From the NCBI RefSeq assembly GCF_024323335.1, contig NC_066581.1, positions 293,270,536-293,334,535 on the forward strand: a stretch of DNA of 64,000 bases, in the 5' to 3' direction. Within the stretch, counting starts at the first letter, position 1, and each line of letters begins with the position of its first letter. Positions 52,395 through 62,340 of the stretch are shown piece by piece. The notes beneath the pieces were generated by a model. That model had not been told where the DNA came from, did no database searches, and saw only the letters and a program-made list of their open reading frames with translations. This DNA is from Lathyrus oleraceus. Its lineage: Eukaryota > Streptophyta > Magnoliopsida > Fabales > Fabaceae. The position numbers and the translations under genes are program-made.

Positions 52395-53664
52395 TTGGCT
52401 TCTTTTTCTTCAAACTTGACACAAACCCAAAATTGAAATCAATAAAAAGACTATCTTTTCTAAAACTGCAACTTGATCAAACCATGTGAAGCATTTGGGG
52501 CTAAAATGATTGCATGTTGACTTTAGCACCAGCAATGAAGAAGAAGAAACGAGTTTCGGTGGCACAAAAATTGAAACTTGGTCTATTAGTCTAATCAAGC
52601 ATTATAATATTTGTATGCATGAAAAGTTTAGAGAGAGAAAGTTAGGAGAGAGAGAGAGAGAGAGAGCGTGGGTTTGTTGAGTTCTTGTTCTTACAGCAGA
52701 ATTTATGGTGTGCTGTGAAGGTGTTTGTGTAAATGTGATTATACGCAAAGGTGAAATTAATTAATTGAATTAAGGAGAAAATTTCCATGTATACTTTATA
52801 CGTGTTATAATTAGTTAATTACTTAGGTGTATATGTAACAAAAAAAATACTGTTATAAAATAAATATTCAAATCAACATCTTTCAATTTTATTTATGGGT
52901 ATAATTAATACAACAGTATTTGAACAGGTAATTAATAAATAAATAAATAAATAAGTAATTCAGGTTAACTTAATATGTATTTAGTTTATGTATTAAACCA
53001 GATGCATAAATTTTTGTAGTCTAAAAATACGATAATTTTTTCATATAAAAAGGAATTTGGAAAAAAAATGAAGTTATAATTTAGATTGGGAAAGTGTTTT
53101 TATATTTTGATTGCAGGAGGATAAAAATGGAAATTAAATATTTTGAAAAGGATTAGGAAAGTGTTGTATTTTTGTTAAATAAGGAGAACGCCAGTTGTTG
53201 GGTCATGTGAGCTACATGAAAATATTCATGCTCCATAGAGGGGAGGGTATATTTAGAAATGGTTTAGGTGGGGTATATTTTACTTTCTTGCTGATTTTCA
53301 TGTTAACTTATTGCTCATTTTCATGTTGCCCTTTTTTTTAGTATTTTTCTATTTACTAAAAATATATTCTTTAGTTCTATTTTTACGCAAAAATTATTTT
53401 TGATTTATTGAATAAATAATATATTTAGACAAAATATAAATCAAATATGTTAGTTAATTATTAAATGAATATAAAAAATAATTTTTTTCTTATAAATATG
53501 ATCAAACTTAGTATATTTTTATTTCTTACCAAATATTACTGATGGTAAGTTTGGTATTATAAAAAATGTATTACTACTTTTAAACTCAAATAAAGGAAAT
53601 AAAGCAAATCATATTTTTGTTAAATATTTTTTTCTTCATATTTTTATTATAAATAGAGTGAAAA
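52395..53664. other. 5' UTR/promoter of the UTR2-like gene and intergenic DNA
   Basis: A (GA)n tract at 52646-52666 lies about 250 bp before the ATG, a common feature of plant 5' leaders. On the minus strand TATAAAGTATAC at about 52792-52803 is a plausible TATA box. Beyond that the region is AT-rich with no gene. Confidence 0.45.
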
Positions 53665-53815
53665 TTTATTTTAATACCTCACAAAAATTATAAAACTTAA
53701 ATTAATCCCAACAAGGATCTAATTTAATTTCTTACAAAATTTAATTGAAGTATGTTAGTCTCAATCAAATTTAAAAATTTTGAAGTCAAATCTTTTGTCT
53801 TTACCACTAAGCCAA
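53665..53815 (-). repeat. SINE-like repeat, minus-strand copy
   Basis: Minus strand TTGGCTTAGTGGTAAAGAC resembles a tRNA-type A box; downstream TTAAATTTTGTAAGAAATTAA and GGGATTAATTTAAGTTTTAT parallel the copy at 59703-60000. A clear B box was not found here. Confidence 0.45.
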
Positions 53816-54005
53816 TATATATTTGTGATAGTTGTAGCGGGGTTTTCGTTACTTTTAGGTTTATTGACTAAACCAAAAGTCAACATACAATTCGAGTCGC
53901 CATCGCACTTTTATTTGTCCAAAGGAATGGCTAAAAAGCGAACAAAAGCCAAGTAAGAAGTTTTTCAAATCAAAAACTAATAAAAATGTCAGAGATTTAG
54001 GTAAA

Positions 54006-54041
54006 GGGGTTGGTTATGAAATGGGAAGGTTTTACGCACCC
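54006..54041 (-). promoter_or_regulatory. Conserved LTR box A, solo LTR
   Basis: Minus strand TGGGTGCGTAAAACCTTCCC followed by ATTTCATAACCAACCCC, 173 bp before the LTR 3' end; variant of the box at 15484 and 27751. Confidence 0.6.
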
Positions 54042-54187
54042 AAAACATTCTTAGTACTCTAAGGGAACCCTTTTTGCAAATATGTATTGTAGGTTGGTAT
54101 TTGTGAAAAGATTTGTGCAAAAGATTGGAGAGATGAGAAGAGAATAGATTATATTTACAAATTTTGTTGTTTGAATGGATGAACCCA

Positions 54188-54200
54188 TTGCCTACGTACC
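54188..54200 (-). promoter_or_regulatory. Conserved LTR box B, solo LTR
   Basis: Minus strand GGTACGTAGGCAA, about 147 bp upstream of box A in LTR sense. A box C-like phrase GATGGCGACTC lies at about 53897-53908. Confidence 0.6.
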
Positions 54201-57200
54201 ATCACAAAGGAGGATCAAAACCTCGTAGTTCGGGGTAAAAATTTCAAAAGATTGGTGAATTGATTTTAATCAAAAGCCTTAAGGTCTTTTGTTATCAAAT
54301 GGAGAAAACTCAACCTAAACCAACAATCCACCATGTGAGGAAGGCTTCAACATGCTAATGAGGGGTTAACCATATAATAAGCATGGAAGGCTTATAATCT
54401 AACACTAAGGATGAGGTGAGATTTACATCAACCACTATGATAACTCAAACCTATGACTAATGTTTTTGAAAAGATTTTAACAGGTGGCCATTGGAACCAC
54501 AAAACAACTTGAAATGAGTTATATTTACAAGTTAAATTTATTTACAAAATGAGGTCAAAGTTGGATTGAAGTTTATTTACAATGAATATTTATGAAAATG
54601 GTTTTGAAAAGTCAAAGGCCTAAGGCCTAAGTTTCTAATTTGAAATAAAGTCAAAGTTTTGAAAATGATTTTTTGACTTGGTTAGAGTGGGGAGAAGAGA
54701 GAAGGGTTATTCCTAAAGCATATAAAGATAAAAAGGGAGAGATAACCCTTGGAGTTCCTTTTCTTGGAGTCATAGAGATGACTCAAGATGCTCATTTCCT
54801 TTGGATTTAGCACACAAAACAAGCAATCAATAAATTGAATTCAAGCTCCTAGGATCTCCATTTGGCTTGGCTCTTAACTTGACTACTCATGACAATGGTC
54901 ATCTTTTCATAATCTTAAGATGAGGTTCCTATCATACAAAATCACACATCAAAAAGCTCACAACATAATAAAGGGAATGGACAAAGAATAAGTTTGAAGA
55001 GAAGTCTTTGAGGTCAACTTTGAATTTTAGCATTCTAAAGGCATGAGGCCTAATTGCTCTTCAACATATTTTACATTCTAAAGGCATGAGACCTAGTTGC
55101 TCTTGAACTCCTTTAAGCATGGGGAAATCCTAATTCTAAGTCTTTTCTCCTTTTTCATTTTGGTTCACATCAAAACAAACACAAACAACACAAGATAACA
55201 ATATACTTATATACAATAACGGGCTCAAATGAGCAAAAGAAAAATGACATAAACATAAAATATATGCTCAAATGAGCAAAGTGAAAATCAAGGTGAATAA
55301 TGAGCAAGAAATAAATGATATTAAAAGTAAATGACAAGAATTTAAAAGCTCAAATTAAAGTTAGTAGTTAGTAAAGTTATGTTAGCTTGTCATAAGATAA
55401 TGTAACGCTATGTTAAGCAACCGTAAGTGGACTAATGTAGTAGTCACACCTATCTGAGGCCGGTCAATAAGAATATAGACAAAGAACACAAGTTAGAGAT
55501 CATGACTAGTAAGCCAAGCTCCATAAACTTTCCATGCCAAACAAAAGGGGAAGAACCTTGTATTGACTTTTAGTTATTTGTTTGACCAAGAAGTAACCTA
55601 TCTTTGACACAAAATAACTCACTTAATCATGGATCAAGTTGAGTTTGGTTTGGATCAAAGAAGATTAAACTCCTATTTGTCAAGACCAACCTCAAGACTT
55701 TAACTCATTGGCCATTGAGGGAAAGAAAGGGATGAAGATGAAAGGGAGGGGGTGAGAACACAACAACCAACCCCAATTTATCAAAGTTGAATCAAATCAA
55801 TCTTGATCAACACCAAACAGAAGAGAAATGAATATAACAAGTCAAGAAGTCAATGATATTTTTTTGGTATTTTTTGAAATAAAAGAAAATACAAATAAAA
55901 AATAAACAAACAAAATTGAACCTCAAATTCAATTCAAAGCAACTTCAAAAAGTCCAATTAAATTCTCATAGGTTCAACATAGTCAAACAAACTTTGACTA
56001 ATTTTCTCACAAATTTTTGAAATCAGAAAGTAATTAAAATCAATTAAAAACAACCAAAAATAGCATAATATGAATTAAAATCTTAAATAATCTCAAAACA
56101 AACAAGAAATTGTTGAGACTATTTTTCATTGACTTATCATGATCCATAGATGATATGAAAATATTTTTGTATTTTTTAAAAGTCAGAAAGTATTTTAAAA
56201 TGAATTAAAATCATTAAAAACCAAGTAGTTCATAAAAAGTATCAAATGAAGTCACAAAAATAATTAAAAATCATAATATGAAACTAGATTTTACAAGAAA
56301 AACTTTAGAGTTTGTCTCATATTTTTCTGATTTCTCATGAATTTTTAATGAATTTTTGAAAATGAAATGAATTAACAAAAAATAAAAATAAAATAAAAAT
56401 GAACGAAAAAGCCTGAGCCATCATATGCAATTCATTAATTGACGTGGCACTAATCCATGGCCTGGATTTGAGGACACATGTTAGCCTCAAGTCAAGCGCG
56501 CAACACAATGAATTAAAGCAAGTATTTAAAACGGACGCATGAGATTAGATCGTGGAAGGGAGATCCAATGGCCATAAGTGTGCACACGTGGTGGTGGTGG
56601 TGGTGGTGGTGGAAACCACCTTCTTCTCCGGCCAACCACACAAACTCCGGCCAGATTTGCAGAGAAATGAACCTCAATGAAAATAAAAAACAAGGACATG
56701 GAAATAAAGCTCTTGTGATGTAGATCATCACTGTACCATTGGATTTCCTTCATTCTTCCTATATTGAGAGAAAGATGAAGGAGAAAATCATGGTGGCCAC
56801 CCGGATTGTTCATGAAATGGCAAATTGAATGCATCAAAGTCTTGCCTCAAGTATGAGGACTTTAGAGAACCACCAAAACACAAGAAAACTACATTGAATT
56901 AAGAGTTTCAAATCCAAAAAGTTTAAGTTGATACCTTTGAATTTGTGAGTTTTTGGCCACGAATTCTTCAAGCTTCTTGCTCCTCTTTGATCCCTGAGTG
57001 TATGGAAGATGATTGGCTAAGGAATCTAGCTTTGAAACTCAGCTAATGTTACTGAATTTCAAGCTCGAAAATCTGAAAAATTATGAGTGATTCCTTTGGT
57101 GAGGGTTATGGTTTCAGTGCAACAGCATATGGGGTCTCCAAAAGGTTGTGAAATGAAGCTCATGAGGTGTCTATTTATGGCTGAATGTATCAGATCATCA

Positions 57201-58784
57201 CACTTTGTTCATGTGCATGGAAATTAGAATTTGAATGCATGGGCCTTTGTGGACGTTGAGAGGCCCATGGATGGCTGAAGAAGCTTGCTGATATCATGTG
57301 AAAGGAATTTGGTCATGCACTTTGAATGGTAAATGCTTGCAATTCAAGTTTCAACATAAAATATCAAGAATGCACATGAATGAAAAGAAATTTGAAACTC
57401 AAAAATGATAGATCCCAAGGACTATTGTGAGTAATGGTTGGAAATCTCTTGAAATAATAAACAAAAGTTATGTTGGAAAAAAAATCATTTGGCATGTGCA
57501 AATTGATCAAAACTGGCTGGGAAAATTCAAGTATAAAACATATTCAAATCCCTTTGAAAAATTAACCCAAAAGCAAGCTTAATCAAACCCCTCTGTCCTC
57601 ATGATACAAGATTCAAATGAAAAAATCTCCAACATAAAAGTTGTAGATATTTTCAAGATGGTAAATCTAGACTCAAATTTTTCATCATTTGGATTTTCTA
57701 TGACAAAGTTATGGGCATTTGAAGTTAGGTACTTTTTCAAATTCAATGAATTAGGTCCAAGATGACCTATAATGTTTTGCAATATCACATGTATTTCTTT
57801 TAGGATTATGAAATTTTATCCAACATAAAATTTTAAGTAGACATCTCAAGATTTCCAATTTCTTTGGTCTCAAATCAAAATCATAAAATTGAGAAAGTTA
57901 TGCCCTTGGTAAGTTGACCCAAAATTAGGGTTTCAGTCAAAATGATCTATAATATTTTGAAATGAATGATGACCTTCCAAACTTCAAATGGATTTTTGAT
58001 GAACATGAAAGTTGTTAATATGGTTATTAGGAACATTTTTTATTTTGGGGTCATATTCATTTGACAAACACATCATAAATTATATCTCATTGATCCTCAA
58101 TTTAGTCAGATGATTTGACTGATCAACTTTTCAAGGTCAAACTTCCAATCTTGATGAATAAATGATTGAGGGGCCTCAAATAGGCTCATATATGCATAAA
58201 ATGATAAATGGAAGAACTTCTCTTAATTAAATTTGATCAGAGGTTGAGATTGCTTCATGGGCAAGGCACAGTCAAAGCATAGTGAAATTAGGGTTTCCTT
58301 GGGAAACAACCTTCAAGCCCTTTGGGTTATCTTGATCAAATTGGAAAATTGTGATACTTGGGAGACATATATGATGATTAGTCACTTTGTGGACCATTGT
58401 CATGCTTTTTCTCATCTTCATCTAGCCATTGCATTTGGCTTAGGAGCCTCCTAGGAGCATTGTGGAGCACATGATCACTTGAGCTTCAAAACAAAAAGAG
58501 TTAGTGACATATTTTTGTGCTTTTGGTTAGTAATCAAATAAGAAATGCAATAACATACAATATAAGCATGCTTGGTGGTCTCAAAACGCTCAAACAAGTC
58601 CCAACCCTTGGGTTAAGGAGTCAAACATGCCATGATCCTTGATGCAATACACTTGTGCAATAACATGATACCATGAGGGATCTTAGGGTCAAAATTAGGG
58701 TCTTACAATAGTGATACATAATTTATATGATTTGTAGTAACATTAAAAAAAATTGAATTTAAAACAAAAATAAATATTGAATTG

Positions 58785-58852
58785 TACATATGGGGTCTTA
58801 AACCCAAGTATTTTCATGTTAAATAGCATTCACTTTACAATTAGATCAATCC
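58785..58852 (-). repeat. SINE-like repeat, second family, minus copy
   Basis: Minus strand GATCTAATTGTAAAGTGA followed by GGGTTTAAGACCCC, which fits a B box (GGTTCAANNCC type). A plus-strand relative with TTGATCTAGTTGTAAAGTGA is at about 59595-59640. Confidence 0.4.
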
Positions 58853-59300
58853 ATTTTTGTTATTAATGTTTTTAATGATGAATATTTAATTTAATAATTT
58901 AGAGTAAACATTTATTTATTTACTTATTTCAAATCATACACAAATTTAAAAACAAAATAAATATAATATAAATCCTAAATATAATGAATTAAATAGAAAT
59001 AAATAAATTAATATTTAATTCAATTACTATTAAATTTATTGATTATTATTTAGTTTGATTTAAATAGTATTTTTAAAAATTAAATAATTATTTAATTTGA
59101 AATAATTAAATATTTTACTAATTATTTGAATTACTATTAAATTAATTAATTAATATTTCATTTGAATTAATTTGAAATAAATAAATATTTATTGTGTGTT
59201 ATTTAACTTCAATTAAATATTATTTAACTTATTTTGATTTGATTAATTATATTTAAGATTTACATTTTATTAATTTTATTTTTAAATTGAATTTAATTGA
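58853..59300. other. AT-rich intergenic DNA, no gene seen
   Basis: Strings of TTAATT, AATAATTA and similar; low complexity. Confidence 0.6.
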
Positions 59301-59302
59301 AA

Positions 59303-59460
59303 TACACTGATAATGTAAAAGGATTTTACACTGTCAGTTAATCATAGCCGTTGGATGTTGAAACAAGTTTGACTTTTATTTTAAAAATCTATAAAGTAAT
59401 GCAAACGGGTGATGATGATGAATCGATTGTGCAAAACATTTTACACTGACAATATATTGT
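59303..59460. repeat. MITE-like element, about 160 bp
   Basis: Left ATACACTGATAATGTAAAAG and right TTTTACACTGACAATATATTG form loose inverted ends; TTTTACACTG occurs on both sides. Such short repeats with TACACTGACAATGTAAAA ends are common in legumes. The exact ends and duplication are not clear. Confidence 0.5.
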
Positions 59461-59594
59461 AATTAATCTCTTTTAAATTTGTATATTATTTAAAACAAAT
59501 ATTTATTTGTATGTTATTTGAAATAAGTAAATAAATAAATATTTATTTTAAATATTAGGTTAAGTATTCATCATTATAAATATTAATAATAATT

Positions 59595-59645
59595 GATCTA
59601 GTTGTAAAGTGATTGTATCATTTAACTTGAAAATTTTCTTTTTTA
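59595..59645 (+). repeat. SINE-like repeat, second family, plus copy
   Basis: TTGATCTAGTTGTAAAGTGA, then ATTTAACTTGAAAATTTTC, parallel to the minus-strand copy at 58785-58852. Confidence 0.38.
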
Positions 59646-59702
59646 AATTCATGATTATTTAATATTACTATAAACTACATTATGAGAATTATTTGTTATC
59701 AA

Positions 59703-60000
59703 TGTCCACCGGCTTAGTGGTAACATAAGATGTGGTTTAAAGGTTCATTTGAATCCTTCTAAGACTTATTTTTTTTTTATATTTTCAAATCTGAATTATT
59801 TAAAAAAATTGAAATTAAAATTAAAAATCAATTTAATATTTTAAAAAAAAGTTAATCTGGCAGTCTAATCACCTAGGAAACAATCGATTTTTTTAAAAAA
59901 TATTAGAAGAAAGATTAATATGGTCCAGTTAAATTTTATAAGGGATTAAATCCTTTCCTTTTTTTGTGAGGATTAATTTGAGTTATATAATTTTTATGAG
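59703..60000 (+). repeat. SINE-like repeat, plus-strand copy
   Basis: CCGGCTTAGTGGTAACA resembles an A box and GGTTCATTTGAATCC, 30 bp on, a B box of RNA polymerase III promoters. The 3' part (TTAAATTTTATAAGGGATTAA, then GAGGATTAATTTGAGTTATA) resembles the minus-strand repeat at 53665-53815. Confidence 0.5.
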
Positions 60001-60469
60001 AGAGAAAAATGGATCTTCATTCTTATATAAATATAAAAGATAAAAAAAATATTTAAAAGGGTGTGGAAAAGATTAAAAAAAAATCAAATCGAGAGTGATT
60101 AGAAGAATATAATTAGATAATAAAATTTAAAAATAGTTACTATTGTATTAAAATTATAATATATTAATTATTTTTAGACAACATTTTTAACATATAGATT
60201 AATTATTTTTATATATGCAAATTGTATTAAATAATATAAAGTTATTAGACTCAATAACCCAAAAATGTCATAAAAAGTCCCATGAAGATATCGATAGGTG
60301 TGACATGGTTGATCATAAGTTGCCCAATTTGATCCATCAAACTTAGAGTATGAAGTAGCCCAACACAAACTCATATTCATTAAGTGGCAACCACGTCAAT
60401 ACGTGTTAAGTCACTTATATCAAAAAGAACGATTATTGATACTTCTGCAAGAGAAATTATTTCTCCTAT
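60001..60469. other. Intergenic, or U3 of the Tat-type LTR; no gene seen
   Basis: The start of the LTR that ends at 60688 could not be fixed. TGTTGGGAAATAATG at 60470 is one candidate; a start further left is possible. Confidence 0.3.
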
Positions 60470-60688
60470 TGTTGGGAAATAATGAGTCTTCATATTTTCA
60501 CGTCATAGCCAAATAATTAGGTTGGAACTGGCTCTTCACCCATAACTTGGCGTCTGGATAGTGGTTATAACCATCCTAACTCCTATAATTGATATGGGTT
60601 ATTCATTATTTAGATATTTAAGATACTTAAAAGCCCTTTTGCATTCCTCACGCGAGAAGGGTATCGTTATTGTATTTTTGCAAGTACA
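60470..60688 (+). repeat. LTR 3' end of a Tat-type Ty3/gypsy element
   Basis: Ends CAAGTACA at 60688 immediately before a primer site. A TATA-like TAGATATTTAAGATAC lies at about 60611-60626. The left limit is tentative. Confidence 0.5.
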
Positions 60689-60689
60689 A

Positions 60690-60709
60690 TTGGCGTCCAC
60701 CATAGGACC
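60690..60709 (+). promoter_or_regulatory. Primer binding site of the Tat-type element
   Basis: TTGGCGTCCACCATAGGACC resembles the TTGGCGCCCACCGTGGGGCC site used by Tat-lineage plant elements. Confidence 0.7.
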
Positions 60710-60959
60710 TCGGTAAAAATGACCTAGGTCACACCCTCACTTAATACTTAATTGTCTCAATCATCTCTCTTACCATGGTGACACAATAAGGAACCACAAT
60801 AAGTAGCAATAACGGCAACCGAGACAATGGGGCCTCAACAAAGATGCAATATGTTATGGGGAAATTACATTGCTTCAACCAAGCCTTGTAGGATAATAGC
60901 ATGCCTTTTCAAGAACTGCATCATGATAACAACCTGCATGAAGACGACAAGGTCCTAAA

Positions 60960-61500
60960 TCACATGCCTCTCTTTGATGAAATATGGGCACCCTCGTACC
61001 AGAAAACTTCAAACTGCCATCACTGGTGAAGTTTTATGGGAAAAGTAACCCCTAAGAACACATTGTTTCCATCATTACTAAAATGATGATTATTGGTGCT
61101 TACGAATCCTTGAAAGGTAGGCTTTTGTCTAGTATATTAAAGGAGGAAGCTCTTAAATGGATCATGAACCTCCCAGTTTATCGCTGACTAGTTATCAAGA
61201 CCTCTCGAGGAAATTGGTCCATCCGTTTTTAGCGAGTAAACACTGCAAAGTTTCAACAGCTCACTTATTCAATGTTCTTTAGGGGAATTTTGAGTCCTTA
61301 GGGGAGGATCTCTCATGGTTCAATGAGGAGAGTATAAATGTAATACATCCAAAACAAGAGATGTTTTTGGGAGCATTCCAAAATGGTTTAAAGGCCATAC
61401 ACTTCAATAAGTCTTTCTCCCAGAAACACGATGTTCTCATGGCTAAAACGATGAGATGCGTAGAAAGAAAAAAGGAAGGCCAAACATCACACGTATCAGG
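60960..61500 (+). pseudogene. Tat-type gag remnant
   Basis: In shifting frames: KFYGKSNP, ESLKGRLLSSILKEEALKW, TSYQDLSRKLVHPF, and HPKQEMFLGAFQNGLKAIHF. These blocks follow the order of the gag core of Tat-type elements. Several stops and frameshifts occur; the sequence ends abruptly near 61500 and is followed by MULE-type sequence. No protease or later domains remain. Confidence 0.75.
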
Positions 61501-61524
61501 ACAAAAATGGATTCCATAGACAAA

Positions 61525-61590
61525 ATGATAAGATTATGTAGTATATGTCGTCAACCAGGACACAACAAGAACAATTGTCCCAATCGATGA
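61525..61590 (+). pseudogene. MULE transposase C-terminal zinc knuckle fragment
   Basis: Reads LCSICRQPGHNKNNCPNR followed by TGA. CX2CX4HX4C spacing is intact. Such a knuckle ends MuDR/FAR1-type transposases. The catalytic part is not present upstream. Confidence 0.55.
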
Positions 61591-61694
61591 GCAACATCTG
61601 GGTCTTAAGCTTTTTGTAACATTGTATTTCTGTAACATTTAATCATTATATATCATTAAGTTTTTGTTACAACGAGGTTCGCAACAAACATCAG

Positions 61695-62045
61695 TTAAAA
61701 ATAAGCTATCTGAAAACAAAAATATTTATAACTAATTACAACAATCAAATTGATGTCATCTCGACCGAACATCATTTCCCTAGCATCCTTATCAGTCTTC
61801 ATTCGCACCCAACCAAAGATATTGTCGAGTCTCTCAATACTTCTAATTTTTTTCCCTTCTGATATTTTCCCATCTAACCAACGAACCAGCTCCATCTCCA
61901 GTTGATCAAACGTAGTGATGTTCCAGAACAGCATCAGCATCTGAGGTTGGTCTCTCGCGTAAATCACTTTTCCGTATCGACGACGAACACCAAACATGAT
62001 TGTCAAATGATTAAATGAGATGTGGAACAATGACTCACACAACAC
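61695..62045 (-). CDS. MULE-associated ORF, unknown function
   Basis: 116 codons on the minus strand, opening MLCESLFHISFNHLTIMFGV. I do not know whether the first Met or the one at MFGVRRRYGKVIYARD (codon 17) is used. The block QMLMLFWNITTFDQLEMELV and WLDGKISEGKKIRSIERLDN parallels the ORF at 48214-49054 (W-N-T, a hydrophobic helix, then R-L-E/D-G-x-I-x-E-G). It sits between the zinc knuckle fragment and the hairpin-rich end. It is open, but short and of uncertain status; it could be a pseudogene. Confidence 0.45.
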   Translation of the reverse strand: MLCESLFHISFNHLTIMFGVRRRYGKVIYARDQPQMLMLFWNITTFDQLEMELVRWLDGKISEGKKIRSIERLDNIFGWVRMKTDKDAREMMFGRDDINLIVVISYKYFCFQIAYF

Positions 62046-62079
62046 ATATATTTATAACAAAAAAATTGCATTTTACACT

Positions 62080-62340
62080 AAGACGTCAATCCAATTGACG
62101 CCTCCTCTCAAGTTATACACAGGGGTGTCAATTGGATTGGCTAAGGCATGTGCCCTAGCCAATCCAATTGGTGCCTCCATTCAATTTTTAAGAGGAGTCG
62201 TCAATTGAATTGACACCTCCTCCTAAAAGTGGGGTAGTTTGATAAAAAATGAAATCAAAGATATTTTGGAATTTCCTTGAAAAAATGAATTATTTTTGTA
62301 AAGACTTCTTGGAGTGGGATAATTTTTTAAAAAAACTTTT
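62080..62340. mobile_element. MULE-like terminal region with hairpins
   Basis: Short inverted phrases built on GTCAATTG/CAATTGAC with CCTCCTC tails, for example GACGTCAATCCAATTGACG and GTCGTCAATTGAATTGACA. This mirrors the inner part of the MULE ends at 47880-48030 and 49260-49430. An outer end and target duplication were not identified. Confidence 0.5.

Larger units (their letters stand above)
53833..58707 (-). mobile_element. Solo LTR of an Ogre-type element (4875 bp)
   Basis: Minus strand starts TGTAAGACCCTAATTTTGAC and ends ..AAAACCCCGCTACA. Perfect 5-bp duplications ATAGT lie at 53828-53832 and 58708-58712. There is no primer site, no polypurine tract and no coding region next to it, so the internal part was lost by recombination between LTRs. 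Boxes A and B near its 3' end match the other two Ogre-type LTRs. A run of GTG/GGT at about 56588-56612 produces the false His/Pro-rich frames there. Confidence 0.92.

Noticed and set aside
56513..56837. Frames with His or Pro runs on the minus strand
   Set aside because: They come from a GTG/GGT run inside the solo Ogre LTR.
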